From NCBI RefSeq assembly GCF_014904695.1, contig NZ_JACXXN010000004.1:248001-312000 (forward strand): 64,000 bases of DNA, in the 5' to 3' direction. The DNA comes from Nostoc sp. MG11 (GTDB taxonomy: Bacteria; Cyanobacteriota; Cyanobacteriia; Cyanobacteriales; Nostocaceae). Of this stretch, positions 1 through 8,945 are shown in pieces. The number at the start of each line of letters is the position of its first letter. Position 1 is the first letter of the stretch. The position numbers and the translations under genes are program-made. The notes under the pieces were generated by a model. The model was not told the DNA's origin. It did no database searches and worked only from the letters and a program-made list of their open reading frames with translations.

Positions 1-410
1 CGCAGTGGAGGAGGTAGGCGCGTGCCGAAGACTTGACCCTGAGAGTTCACTTCTTCCAAGCCAGATATGACTGCTACAGGTGTTGGTAATGCTGCCTGAG
101 ACAGTGCTTCTAGCGACACGGCTGCCATGTGGGAAAGGAGCTGGTCATCGTCGTCAAGGAAAGTAACCCATCGACCGAGGGCGGCGTCAAGACCGATATT
201 ACGAGCTCCCGCACCACCATGAGACTCTGATAGGCGAATCGTCCGCAGTCGAGGACGACTTGGCAAGTCTATGGGCTGCGTCGAAGCGTCGTCAACTACG
301 ATGACCTCCAAATCTTCTACTGTTTGTTCAAGGGCACTTTTGACAGCATGTGTGATTAGATGAGGGCGGTTATGAGTTGGGATGATAATACTGAGTAGAG
401 GGTTGCTCAT
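1..410 (-). CDS. Family-2 glycosyltransferase, N-terminal part (cut by window edge)
   Basis: The reading frame is open from an ATG at 410 to the window edge, giving about 136 residues. It opens with the GT-A start typical of GT2 enzymes (LLSIIIPTHNRP), followed by an IVVDDAS segment and the metal-binding acidic motif FLDDDDQ near residue 97. These enzymes transfer a sugar from a nucleotide sugar at the inner face of the membrane. The gene lies 47 bases downstream of the Wzt gene on the same strand, so it probably belongs to that export operon. Its base composition is clearly more GC-rich than the neighbouring ABC genes, which may indicate separate acquisition. The acceptor and the sugar cannot be told, and the C-terminal half is outside the window. 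Confidence 0.85.
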   Translation of the reverse strand, partial: MSNPLLSIIIPTHNRPHLITHAVKSALEQTVEDLEVIVVDDASTQPIDLPSRPRLRTIRLSESHGGAGARNIGLDAALGRWVTFLDDDDQLLSHMAAVSLEALSQAALPTPVAVISGLEEVNSQGQVFGTRLPPPL

Positions 411-457
411 CTTCAATACCTTTGTTTGTCAAAGTTTGAAATTACCGAATAATTAGA

Positions 458-1735
458 TTATTTACTGACAACTTTCCATGTCCGGGGTTGATAATACAAA
501 CATTGACCGCTATATTTGCTTGGTTTTACTGCAAATCTAAAAGATTCAACTATATCAAAAGAGCATACACCCTCTTTCACATAGATTTTGGCGTTGTATA
601 AACCAGGTACTAAGCCACAGTAAGGCATCTGCATTTGGATCTCAACTTTTCCAGGAAGTATTTTGAGAGTTACATTATCACTTGCTGAGGTGAGATATAA
701 AACTCGCTCATTCTCTCCAGATAAAGCTGAAATCTTTATGCCTAAAATGGCATCATCAATTTGTTGGAGTGCTTTGCATTCTACACAAAAATAAGCAGGT
801 TCACCGCAAAGTGGTGCTGCAATTATATTTCCTTGCTCATCTTTAAAATAAACAGACAGAATATCTAAACCCAAACTTTCACTCTCTGGTTTTTCTGCTA
901 AATACATGGCTCCTAGAGATGTTTCTGTTCCTCCCAAACTGAGATCTTCTTCATATTTACGAAAAACAACTTCTGTTTCACCAGATGTAATTAACTGACC
1001 TTTTGCCAAATAAATAGCAGAATCACATACATTTAATATAGAATGAGGATTATGAGAAACTAAGACAAAAGCTGTGCCATTTTCCCGAAGTTTAGCTAGC
1101 CTTTTGTAGCATTTCATTCTAAACTTTATATCCCCAACAGCTAGCACTTCATCAATGAGCAAAATATCTGGTTCTATGTGAACTGCACAAGCAAATCCTA
1201 GGCGTGCGGCCATCCCAGAACTATAAGTTTGCACAGGAGAATCGATGGCATCCGAAATTTCTGCAAAATCTATGACATCCTCAAATCTCTTCTTAATTTC
1301 TTTTGTGGGTAGTCCTAAAATGGACATATTTGCATAGATGTTTTCTCGCCCTGTCAAGATGGGATTAAACCCTGCTCCTAGCGCAATTAATGGAGCCACC
1401 CTACCATTAACTTGCACAGAGCCAGTATCAGGTTTAATCAAACCACTAATGATCCGTAAGAGCGTACTTTTTCCCGCTCCATTTGAACCTACTAAACCTA
1501 TCGCTTCTCCTCGCCGTATTTGAAAACTAACATCTTTGAGCGCCCAAAACTCTTTAGGTCGCAAAGTATCACTTTTTCTAGTGCCTCCTGTTAACTCTGT
1601 GGCAATATCTTGAACACCGTAGAATAAGGATCGTTTTAAGTCTCTACAAAACTTCTTGGAAACATTATCAACTGCAATAACTATTTCAGTATATTGGGAT
1701 GGAACGGTAATCTCTCTATCTACTAAATTAGTCAT
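458..1735 (-). CDS. ABC polysaccharide exporter, ATP-binding subunit (Wzt-like) with C-terminal substrate domain
   Basis: This 425-residue protein powers export of a lipid-linked polysaccharide across the inner membrane. Visible motifs are Walker A GSNGAGKST (83-91), signature YSSGM (171-175), Walker B with LLIDE (192-196) and switch histidine SH (227-228). About 150 residues follow the ATPase core; this matches the Wzt class that carries a C-terminal polysaccharide-binding domain. Such a domain reads the modified chain end in the characterised O9a system; the role here is inferred. The gene begins two bases after the stop of the permease gene, so the two subunits are almost certainly co-translated. 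A second, equally complete pair lies at 55066-57192. Confidence 0.93.
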   Translation of the reverse strand: MTNLVDREITVPSQYTEIVIAVDNVSKKFCRDLKRSLFYGVQDIATELTGGTRKSDTLRPKEFWALKDVSFQIRRGEAIGLVGSNGAGKSTLLRIISGLIKPDTGSVQVNGRVAPLIALGAGFNPILTGRENIYANMSILGLPTKEIKKRFEDVIDFAEISDAIDSPVQTYSSGMAARLGFACAVHIEPDILLIDEVLAVGDIKFRMKCYKRLAKLRENGTAFVLVSHNPHSILNVCDSAIYLAKGQLITSGETEVVFRKYEEDLSLGGTETSLGAMYLAEKPESESLGLDILSVYFKDEQGNIIAAPLCGEPAYFCVECKALQQIDDAILGIKISALSGENERVLYLTSASDNVTLKILPGKVEIQMQMPYCGLVPGLYNAKIYVKEGVCSFDIVESFRFAVKPSKYSGQCLYYQPRTWKVVSK

Positions 1736-1737
1736 TA

Positions 1738-2583
1738 TTAGGAACTCACTCTCTCAACCACGAAAGGCATAGCAAGACGAAATCCAATCCAAGTAAATAC
1801 TAAGCCAACTAAAGTAATTACACTTACCACCCAAAATCTATAAGGGTCTGATATAACTCCTGTTGTTGCTAACTCTCTAGCTGTTACTAATAGAGGAGTA
1901 ACAGGATTCAGTTTTACCAAAAAACCAAAGGTTCCACTACTAGGAACTGGATATACAACTGGAGTCACAAAAAGCCAAAATCCTGTAATCATAGTTAGTC
2001 CTTTGGAAATATCTTGATACAATACACCCAAAGGAGCTAACAAAACACCAATAAATGTTCCTAGTAATACTAAATGAATTAATGCCACGATCGCTAAAAT
2101 CGCCGTCCAACTCACAGACACTTTAAACCAGATAAACAACGCCACGATGAGAATCAGCTTGATGGCAAAGTTGAAAAATACTTCCCCTAGCTTTGCCAAA
2201 ATCAGTGCTTCTCGCGGAAAGTTGACTCTGGCTAACATAGGTTTTGCGGCCGTCACTGCTTGCACGGGGCCATTCAAAGCTTCAACAAATGTCTGCCACA
2301 AAGCGGTGCTGAACATGACATAAGCTGGATAGGGTAAATCTGTTGCCCCAACACTAATGACATTGGCATCCTTAGCAAGGGTGAACCCAGTTGCCATGAC
2401 AATTGGGGGTAAAAAAGCCCAGGCTACCCCTAAAAATGACTGACGGTATTGGGCGCTGATATCCCTTATCATCAGTCGCCAAGTAAGTTCGCGAGCAGCT
2501 AGCAGGTCTCGCCACATTTGTTGAAACAATCGTTTAGGATGCCTAAGTAGGCTTTCAGGTGTGTAAACTACCTCAGGCGGCAT
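1738..2583 (-). CDS. ABC polysaccharide exporter, permease subunit (Wzm-like)
   Basis: A 281-residue ABC-2 type membrane protein with about six hydrophobic segments. The N-terminal amphipathic stretch contains the RDISAQYRQSFLGVAW motif that marks Wzm/TagG permeases, and FPREALILAK follows in the middle. It forms the channel that moves undecaprenyl-linked glycan to the periplasm together with the ATPase encoded immediately downstream. ATG at 2583 is used. The length is normal for the family. The 191 bases before it hold only a doubtful short reading frame. Confidence 0.92.
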   Translation of the reverse strand: MPPEVVYTPESLLRHPKRLFQQMWRDLLAARELTWRLMIRDISAQYRQSFLGVAWAFLPPIVMATGFTLAKDANVISVGATDLPYPAYVMFSTALWQTFVEALNGPVQAVTAAKPMLARVNFPREALILAKLGEVFFNFAIKLILIVALFIWFKVSVSWTAILAIVALIHLVLLGTFIGVLLAPLGVLYQDISKGLTMITGFWLFVTPVVYPVPSSGTFGFLVKLNPVTPLLVTARELATTGVISDPYRFWVVSVITLVGLVFTWIGFRLAMPFVVERVSS

Positions 2584-2774
2584 CTTAAACCCTCATTCTG
2601 CTGCATAATTTTTATCCTTATTAACGAGGCAATCATAATTTCCATCGCAGCTGATCTGCAACTTTTTTGTAAACATAACAATGGGTTGCAAGATAATTTA
2701 GTTGCGATCGCCTTGAGAATACCAAAATACTGATCTTCTGGGCTACAGGGATATTTGCTCAACTCGGGACTGTT

Positions 2775-2984
2775 CTAGAAATCAGATCGATTTGATTGGT
2801 ACCAAAACGACGGGCCTGTTCTGTCCCAAGCAGAAGTGCGAAGTGCATAGTTGTGAGCAGCGTTGATAATGAGAATGTCGCTTATCCAGCTAGCATGGAG
2901 ATCTGGGCAGTAGGAAACCCACGTTGAGGCATCGAGCTGATGACAGTACCAGTCGTCATCAACTTGACAGGCCAGAACCACCAT
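2775..2984 (-). CDS. Small open reading frame of unknown function, translationally coupled
   Basis: A 69-residue frame whose ATG overlaps the TGA of the upstream glycosyltransferase by one base (TGATG), an arrangement typical of translational coupling. The product is rich in Trp, Tyr and Asp and has no membrane segment; I do not recognise it. It could be a genuine small protein, the tail of a decayed glycosyltransferase-locus gene, or chance. The coupling is the only positive evidence. Confidence 0.3.
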   Translation of the reverse strand: MVVLACQVDDDWYCHQLDASTWVSYCPDLHASWISDILIINAAHNYALRTSAWDRTGPSFWYQSNRSDF

Positions 2985-4048
2985 CAACCACGCAATGACG
3001 CTGTACTTGCAGATTTCTCTAAATTTGTTGGGGCTTGGTTTTGCACAGGCAAAGTTTGAGTATAGCGGGTAGTAATATAACGGTTGAGCGCTTTGTCCAT
3101 AACACTCAAAATTTTAACAGCCGCTCGTGAGCCAAATTTGCCGATGGGCAGTTTACTAGCAAAGGGATTGATGATTGCCATATTTCGCCGCCACCCCAAC
3201 CGTTTGTACTTATTTTTGAAGTATTCATCTTCGGTGAGGTTCCATTTGTCGCGCAGGCGTTTGAGACTTGCTAGTTCCCAGGCATCGCTCCAACGTAGCA
3301 TGTAATAATTTATGTCTGTCAACTCCAGTGGTTGTCCTGTCATGTAAGTCATCAGAGATTCGGGTTCTAGGTAGACTGTACCACCAGCTTCAGTTACCAA
3401 GATGCACAAATCAACGTGTTCTTTGGTATTTAGCAGTGCTTCATCTAACAGACCAATTTGCTGAAATATCTCTGTGCGTACCATCATGCAGTGGAACTCT
3501 GCTAGCCCAGTTTTTTGCCGTTGCAGCTGGGGACGGACATCTGCAACCCGCCGACCTTGTTTATAAATCTTTTCAATTATTCGTCGTCTTGTTGTTTCGC
3601 CTTTAGTTTCCACCTTTACGCCAGATTCTCCACCTGCACAATGTACTTCTTCGTGTAGAGTTTTACCCTGGCAGACGAGGGGGCTAACGATGGTCGCGCC
3701 TGTTTCTTCTGCACACTGCACTAAGGACTTGAGCCAACCGGAAGAAACTACTACGTCATTATCAATGAAAACGACATACTTGCTCGTAACTTGACGCAGA
3801 CCCATGTTTCTGGCGCGGTTTGGCGAGAGATAGTAATCAGTGCGAATCAACTGAAATTGTTTTTGCTTTGCTTGCTCTGCCAAGTAATCTTTGATGTGAC
3901 GAGGGGAACCTCCATCTACGTAAATTAACTGAAAGGGATATTCAGTATGTTCGTAAATGCTTTCCAAGGATTCACGGGTATGGCTGAAACGCTCCCGTGG
4001 GGAAACAATAATTGTAACTTCTGGAGTTGCGATCGCTGACGAGTTCAT
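2984..4048 (-). CDS. Family-2 glycosyltransferase
   Basis: A 354-residue GT-A glycosyltransferase. It starts with the nucleotide-binding strand EVTIIVSPRERF, has an SPNRARNMGL segment around residue 75 and the DXD-like metal site FIDNDVVV around residue 95. A later conserved block (GLLDEALLNTKEHVDLCI) matches the acceptor-side ED/HVD region of GT2. A TTG codon at 4078 would add ten residues, but only the ATG at 4048 is preceded by a purine-rich AAGGA, so the shorter form is preferred. It sits between a GT4 gene and the exporter genes and probably extends the same glycan. Donor and linkage are unknown. Confidence 0.85.
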   Translation of the reverse strand: MNSSAIATPEVTIIVSPRERFSHTRESLESIYEHTEYPFQLIYVDGGSPRHIKDYLAEQAKQKQFQLIRTDYYLSPNRARNMGLRQVTSKYVVFIDNDVVVSSGWLKSLVQCAEETGATIVSPLVCQGKTLHEEVHCAGGESGVKVETKGETTRRRIIEKIYKQGRRVADVRPQLQRQKTGLAEFHCMMVRTEIFQQIGLLDEALLNTKEHVDLCILVTEAGGTVYLEPESLMTYMTGQPLELTDINYYMLRWSDAWELASLKRLRDKWNLTEDEYFKNKYKRLGWRRNMAIINPFASKLPIGKFGSRAAVKILSVMDKALNRYITTRYTQTLPVQNQAPTNLEKSASTASLRG

Positions 4049-4220
4049 ATCTAAATCAATATCCTTGGTTAATTTCAATTGATGTAGTTGGGAAAGACTA
4101 AAAACAGAATGAAAGTTGAAAGATGAAAATTTTAGATTTCTACTTTTGTAATGAGCGTCTGTAGTTGATATTGCATTGCTATTTCCATTTCTTGAGAAAT
4201 GTATAGTTTACTGCAAAACC

Positions 4221-5492
4221 TCATGTTGAAGCTAATAGCGCCAAATCTTGAGATTGCAGATCATTTATCAATACTTGTCGATAAATTTGGACTAGCTCAT
4301 CGTTTAGCTTGTTGATGTCGTAGTTTGATTCTACATAGGTACGACCTGCTTGACCCATCTGTGACCAAATTTCTGGATGTTCTATGAGATAACTTAATTT
4401 CTCTGCGATCGCATCAGCATCTCGTTCTGGAACTAGAAAACCAGAAATACTATCTTGCACAAGTTCAGGGATACCACCGTGACGAGTAGCTATAACTGGC
4501 AAAGTCATCAACATTGCTTCTTTTAAAGTATTGACAGGAGCATCTTGATCGCCATTTGTAGCTGTAACACTGGGAGCCATGAATATATCGGAATTGTCGA
4601 GAATCTCAATAATTTCTGGCTGATTTTTCCAACCTAGAAGCTGGACTTTATCTGCAATATTTAGTTCCTCAATTAACTGTTGTAAATTTTCTTTTAAATA
4701 TCCATCACCGATGATATTGTACTCGATGTTCTGATGAATACTGGATACTTTAGCAACAGCACGTATGCTATATTCTATGCCTTTTTTTTCGATCAGACGA
4801 CCAGTTGTCGTAATGCGAACCTTGCCATCGGGATGAGGATTTCTAAGTTTAAACGGAAACCGACTGCTATCTATCCCGGAACCATGCACGACGATTTTTT
4901 TCTCATCACAACCTAGTTTGATGGCTCTTTTCTTGAAATACTCGCAATTTGCTAAGAAAAAATCTCCTTTAGCAAATAGTGAGTCATAAACATCTTCTCC
5001 ACGTTGCTGAACAACTTGGCTGATATCGTAACCCCGAAATGTAGTAATTAACTTTCCTTGGATGGCGCCAATATCACGCAAAATTAGGCCTTCTTGGGCG
5101 AATGTTCCAAATTGGCAATGTATGATATCATACGGCTGAGCTTTTAATAGCCGGATAACTGAGTACAGTAAGCGCAAGGAGGTTGATCGCCCACCATACT
5201 TGAACAAGTTGAGCGATCGCAATAATACTAAAGGAGCTGTATGAAAATTTGTGAGTACTAATTGCAGACCTTTGAGGAAACGCAAAAAATAATTTCTGGG
5301 TATTTCTGGTGGATAGTAGGTACGAGCTAATAGGTGATATTTTGCTACGTCTGGATGAACTTTAAAAGTATCATCTGGTTGATAACCGTAAATATCTACC
5401 TCATGTCCACGGCAAATCAAACCTATAATTTGGTTCAGAACAAATGTCTCTGATAATACAGGAAACTTCCCGACTATAAAGGCGATTTTCAT
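4221..5492 (-). CDS. Family-4 glycosyltransferase (WcaL/colanic-acid type)
   Basis: A 423-residue GT-B enzyme. The N-terminus MKIAFIVGKFPVLSETFV is characteristic of the WcaL-like branch of GT4. The C-terminal Rossmann domain starts near residue 220 (ITTTGRLIEKKGIEY) and carries the donor-binding EX7E-type region APSVTATNGDQDAPVNTLKEAM, with RHGGIPE following. It is the first gene of the minus-strand group running to the window edge, 172 bases before the next glycosyltransferase. Its promoter must lie in the divergent 5493-5865 spacer. The retaining mechanism is known for the family; the sugar is not predictable. Confidence 0.9.
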   Translation of the reverse strand: MKIAFIVGKFPVLSETFVLNQIIGLICRGHEVDIYGYQPDDTFKVHPDVAKYHLLARTYYPPEIPRNYFLRFLKGLQLVLTNFHTAPLVLLRSLNLFKYGGRSTSLRLLYSVIRLLKAQPYDIIHCQFGTFAQEGLILRDIGAIQGKLITTFRGYDISQVVQQRGEDVYDSLFAKGDFFLANCEYFKKRAIKLGCDEKKIVVHGSGIDSSRFPFKLRNPHPDGKVRITTTGRLIEKKGIEYSIRAVAKVSSIHQNIEYNIIGDGYLKENLQQLIEELNIADKVQLLGWKNQPEIIEILDNSDIFMAPSVTATNGDQDAPVNTLKEAMLMTLPVIATRHGGIPELVQDSISGFLVPERDADAIAEKLSYLIEHPEIWSQMGQAGRTYVESNYDINKLNDELVQIYRQVLINDLQSQDLALLAST

Positions 5493-5865
5493 AGGGAAAC
5501 ACTTAAAAGCGTATTGACTGTTTATAGCCTGATGCGAAGCTTACTTTTGCTCTAAAGTTCTCTCTTGTTATAACAATATTTTTAAGTATATATTTGTTCT
5601 CTATTTAAAGGAAATAAAATTTTAAATAAATATTTTTAAAGAAACAGTAAAGCAACGCATGTTTTTTAATGCTGATTAAAAGCCTACAAAGCCTACAGCA
5701 AAATGATTTGGCATTTAAAAATCGACAAATTGAGAGCTATTTTATTAGTACTGATCATAAGCGCAGATTATTAATGATGAGAGTCAAGATTTTATCTGAA
5801 AAATCACGCTAAAAAATCTAGCAAAGATACGATCAGTACTAGTAACTCTGCTGAAATTAACTTTT
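5493..5865. other. Divergent intergenic region with an 11-bp inverted repeat
   Basis: AT-rich spacer between divergently transcribed genes, so it should hold promoters for both. TAGTACTGATC at 5746-5756 is repeated in inverted orientation at 5831-5841, 25 bases before the CruP-like start. The 74 bases between the arms are not obviously paired. No RNA gene or conserved reading frame was seen. Confidence 0.5.
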
Positions 5866-7413
5866 ATGTCCTTAACTGAAAAGATTCTTTCCCAACTACC
5901 GGGCGATGTTCTGGGAGGATTGCGTCAAGGCGATCGCATCTTAACATCACTCAGAGAAAACACTGCACCAGTGCCAACATTAGTTAAAGAAAGTCAGCAA
6001 CCTTTAGGTAATATTGACTGGGATGTAATTATTTGCGGTAGCACATTAGGAATTTTAATTGGTTGTGCCTTAGCTGTGAAGGGATTGCGAGTGGCACTTA
6101 TAGAAAGGGGGATCTTACGTGGTAGAGAACAAGAATGGAATATCTCTCAAGATGAGTTAAATGTATTTTTGGAATTAAACCTATTGACAGATGCGGAATT
6201 AGAACAAGCGATCGCTACCAAATATAACCCAGCACGAGTCAGCTTTCACGGTGGTACAGAAGTTTGGGTAGAGGATGTGCTAAATATTGGCATAGATCCA
6301 GTTTATTTACTGGCTACCTTGAAAACAAAATTTTTGTCTGCTGGTGGAAAGTTGTTAGAAAATACACCTTTTACCGAAGCCGTAGTTCATCCAGATGGGG
6401 TGATCGTAAATAACCAATTCAAAGCTAGATTGTTAATCGATGCAATGGGGCATCTTTCTCCCATCACCCAGCAAGCACGCCAAGGAAAGAAACCAGATGC
6501 CCTTTGCCTAGTAGTGGGAAGTTGCGCCCAAGGTTTTCCGGAAAATCACTCAGGCGACTTGTTATTATCATTTACATCCTTGCAGAATCAATGCCAGTAC
6601 TTCTGGGAAGCCTTCCCAGCCAGAGATGGCAGAACCACTTACTTATTCACTTACATGGATGCACATCCACAACGCTTAAGTTTGGAAGCTCTATTTGAAG
6701 AATATCTGCGTCTCTTACCAGAATACCAAGGTGTGGAATTGAGCCAGTTAAAGTTTCAACGAGCGCTGTTTGGATTCTTTCCTACCTATCGCCAAAGTCC
6801 CCTCAAAACCCCTTGGAGCCGCATTGTGCCAGTGGGAGATAGCAGTGGGAGTCAATCACCCTTGAGTTTTGGTGGTTTTGGTGCGATGGTGCGTCACCTA
6901 AAGCGTTTAACATTTGGCATCTACGAGGCACTACAAACTGAGCAATTATCTGCTAAAGCACTGTCACTACTGCAACCTTATCAGCCTAGTTTGACTGTTA
7001 CTTGGTTGTTTCAAAGGGCAATGAGTGTCGGCGTGAATCAGAAGATTGCCCCAGATCAAATTAACCAACTGCTCTCTGCTGTGTTTCAAGAAATGCAACA
7101 GTTGGGTACGCCAGTGTTAAAACCATTTTTGCAAGATATAGTGCAGTTTTCGGCGCTGACACAAACATTGTTAAAAACTGGTTTGGCACATCCGGGATTA
7201 GTTGCCAAAATAATTCCGCAAGTAGGTTTGGGAAGTTTACTAGATTGGATGGTGCATTATAGAAATTTGGGTGTTTATACTGCCTTATTTTGGTTAAGCC
7301 CAATGTTAGAAACATGGCTTAAGAATCAACCAAGCGAACAACAATATTATTGGCATCGTTTGGTTGATGCATGGAAGTATGGTTCTGGCGCTGATTATTC
7401 GGATGGAACTTGA
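5866..7413 (+). CDS. cruP: FAD-dependent lycopene-cyclase family protein, CruP type
   Basis: A 515-residue flavoprotein. An N-terminal dinucleotide-binding fold is seen at about 52-80 (DVIICGSTLGILIG...RVALIERG). It is followed by REQEWNISQDEL and WVEDVLNIGIDP, blocks diagnostic of the CruA/CruP family of plant and cyanobacterial lycopene-cyclase-like proteins, and later by VGDSSGSQSPLSFGGFG, which contacts FAD in this fold. Relatives of CruA convert lycopene to cyclic carotenes. CruP is the paralogue found in oxygenic phototrophs, linked in plants to limiting singlet-oxygen damage. The shorter length and NISQDEL region favour CruP over CruA, but this is not certain. It is followed by two small membrane-protein genes 22 bases downstream, probably in one operon. 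Confidence 0.8.
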   Translation: MSLTEKILSQLPGDVLGGLRQGDRILTSLRENTAPVPTLVKESQQPLGNIDWDVIICGSTLGILIGCALAVKGLRVALIERGILRGREQEWNISQDELNVFLELNLLTDAELEQAIATKYNPARVSFHGGTEVWVEDVLNIGIDPVYLLATLKTKFLSAGGKLLENTPFTEAVVHPDGVIVNNQFKARLLIDAMGHLSPITQQARQGKKPDALCLVVGSCAQGFPENHSGDLLLSFTSLQNQCQYFWEAFPARDGRTTYLFTYMDAHPQRLSLEALFEEYLRLLPEYQGVELSQLKFQRALFGFFPTYRQSPLKTPWSRIVPVGDSSGSQSPLSFGGFGAMVRHLKRLTFGIYEALQTEQLSAKALSLLQPYQPSLTVTWLFQRAMSVGVNQKIAPDQINQLLSAVFQEMQQLGTPVLKPFLQDIVQFSALTQTLLKTGLAHPGLVAKIIPQVGLGSLLDWMVHYRNLGVYTALFWLSPMLETWLKNQPSEQQYYWHRLVDAWKYGSGADYSDGT

Positions 7414-7435
7414 ATAATATGTGTGTGAGGATAAC

Positions 7436-8140
7436 ATGATTGAGCGGAAATCATCAGGGATCAAGTACTTTGCAGTATTGATTGAATTATTGCGCGATCG
7501 CAATGGATTTTTAGAGGAAGTTCGACAAGGTACGAGATTACCAAATAAAATCATTTCTCTGCTAGTTTGTAGTTCCATATTTCTCGCTATTTATGGCGGA
7601 ATTATTGGTGCATACCATAGCTGGATGCAAGCTTTATCTTCCGCCATTAAACTGCCAGCTCTCTATTTAATCACACTGCTGATTTGTATACCGACTTTGT
7701 ACTTTGCTAATATTATTTTTGGTTCAAAGCGGACTTTTGGTCAGCATTTAGCATTAGTGCTAACTGCGGTTTCAGTTACTAGTGTGCTTTTATTTAGCTT
7801 TGCACCAATCACACTATTTTTTCTGATTACTACTAATAATTACCAGTTTTTAATTTTATTAAATGTATTTCTCTTTGCAATAACTGGATTTATTGGTATT
7901 TCGTCTTTATATCACGCTACAAGTTTGGTTTTAGAACAAGAGAATGAAGGTAGTAATACGCGCCAAAAGATTCTGCAATTTTGGCTATTTCTTTATGCTT
8001 TTGTAGGTAGTCAACTAGGATGGACTCTCAGACCGTTTTTTGGTACACCTGACTCTGTATTTCAACTGTTTCGCGAACGAGAAGGCAATTTCTATTTAAG
8101 TGTAATTCAAGCTATTACCTATCTATTAGGATTTCGTTAA
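7436..8140 (+). CDS. Conserved cyanobacterial membrane protein, first of a tandem pair
   Basis: A 234-residue protein with a cytoplasmic N-terminus (about 35 residues with LLRDRNGFLEEVRQG) followed by about five hydrophobic segments and a C-terminal block WTLRPFFGTPDSVFQLFRERE. The ATG at 7436 is preceded by GAGGAT at good spacing and aligns with the paralogue's start; a GTG 15 bases upstream is less likely. Similar proteins are, as far as I recall, annotated as 'actin-binding WH2 domain' or Yip1-like proteins, but I see no convincing WH2 motif and no known activity. It lies directly behind the CruP-like gene and before its duplicate. Confidence 0.82.
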   Translation: MIERKSSGIKYFAVLIELLRDRNGFLEEVRQGTRLPNKIISLLVCSSIFLAIYGGIIGAYHSWMQALSSAIKLPALYLITLLICIPTLYFANIIFGSKRTFGQHLALVLTAVSVTSVLLFSFAPITLFFLITTNNYQFLILLNVFLFAITGFIGISSLYHATSLVLEQENEGSNTRQKILQFWLFLYAFVGSQLGWTLRPFFGTPDSVFQLFREREGNFYLSVIQAITYLLGFR

Positions 8141-8163
8141 TTAATCATTAATCTCAAAAGATT

Positions 8164-8874
8164 ATGTTAGAAAAAAATAAATCTCGTGAAATTCAACAAT
8201 TTGGTGTCTTAGTTAATTTACTACGCGATCGCCAGGGGTTTTTAGAAGAAATTCGTCAGGGAGTGCGACTACAAAATAAAATCAGTTCTCTGTTCGTTTC
8301 TAGTTCCATTTTCTTTGCTATTTATGGTGCAATTATCGGCGCATCTCACAGTTGGGCGCAGGCTTTATCTGGTGCGATCAAACTCCCAGCTTTCTACTTA
8401 TTAACACTCATCATTTGTTTTCCGACTTTATTCTTTTTTAATGTTTTGTTTGGTTCTCGAAGCAGTATTCAACAGCATTTTGTTGTGTTACTCACATCTG
8501 TATCAGTGATTAGTGTGCTTTTATTCAGTTTGGCACCTGTAACACTATTTTTTCTGATCACTACTCCCGACTCTTATCAATTTTTTAAACTGTTGAATGT
8601 ATTAATTTTTGGCATCACAGGTATTTTTGGCGTTAGGTTCCTGTATGAGGGAATGCAGTTACTTTCCCAACAAGACGAAGTCGGCAAAAAAACCCGTACT
8701 ACTATTTTAAGATCCTGGTTATTACTTTATGCTTTTGTTGGCGTACAGTTAGGATGGTTTCTCAGACCGTTTTTTGGTGCTCCTGACTCTAAATTTGAGT
8801 TGTTTCGCGCCGTGAAAGGCAACTTTTATCTTGATATTGTAGCGGCGGTTTCGGAAATTTTAGGTTTCCGTTAA
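8164..8874 (+). CDS. Conserved cyanobacterial membrane protein, second of a tandem pair
   Basis: A 236-residue paralogue of the preceding protein, alignable along its whole length: LLRDRQGFLEEIRQGVRL near the N-terminus, the same series of hydrophobic segments, VSVISVLLFSLAPVTLFFLITT in the middle and FLRPFFGAPDSKFELFR near the end. The two genes are separated by 23 bases, so they arose by tandem duplication and are probably cotranscribed with the CruP-like gene. The conservation of the charged LLRDR(N/Q)GFLEE(V/I)RQG segment and of LRPFFG(T/A)PDS marks the likely functional sites. The function is unknown. A stem-loop follows at 8905. Confidence 0.82.
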   Translation: MLEKNKSREIQQFGVLVNLLRDRQGFLEEIRQGVRLQNKISSLFVSSSIFFAIYGAIIGASHSWAQALSGAIKLPAFYLLTLIICFPTLFFFNVLFGSRSSIQQHFVVLLTSVSVISVLLFSLAPVTLFFLITTPDSYQFFKLLNVLIFGITGIFGVRFLYEGMQLLSQQDEVGKKTRTTILRSWLLLYAFVGVQLGWFLRPFFGAPDSKFELFRAVKGNFYLDIVAAVSEILGFR

Positions 8875-8904
8875 TTTCAGATTTTATCGCCTCGGCTCAG
8901 ATTT

Positions 8905-8939
8905 AAGATTCCCGACTTTTTAGAAAAGTCGGGAATCTT
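8905..8939. terminator. Perfect 16-bp stem-loop between convergent genes
   Basis: AAGATTCCCGACTTTT at 8905-8920 is followed by a three-base loop (TAG) and its exact complement at 8924-8939. It lies between the convergent membrane-protein and Uma2 genes and can act in both directions. There is no long T-run outside the stem, although the stem itself ends in TTTT. Confidence 0.65.
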
Positions 8940-8945
8940 GCGTTA

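Noticed and set aside
2568-2762. Minus-strand frame of 64 codons upstream of the first Wzm
   Set aside because: It overlaps the permease start, has no ribosome site and no family features.
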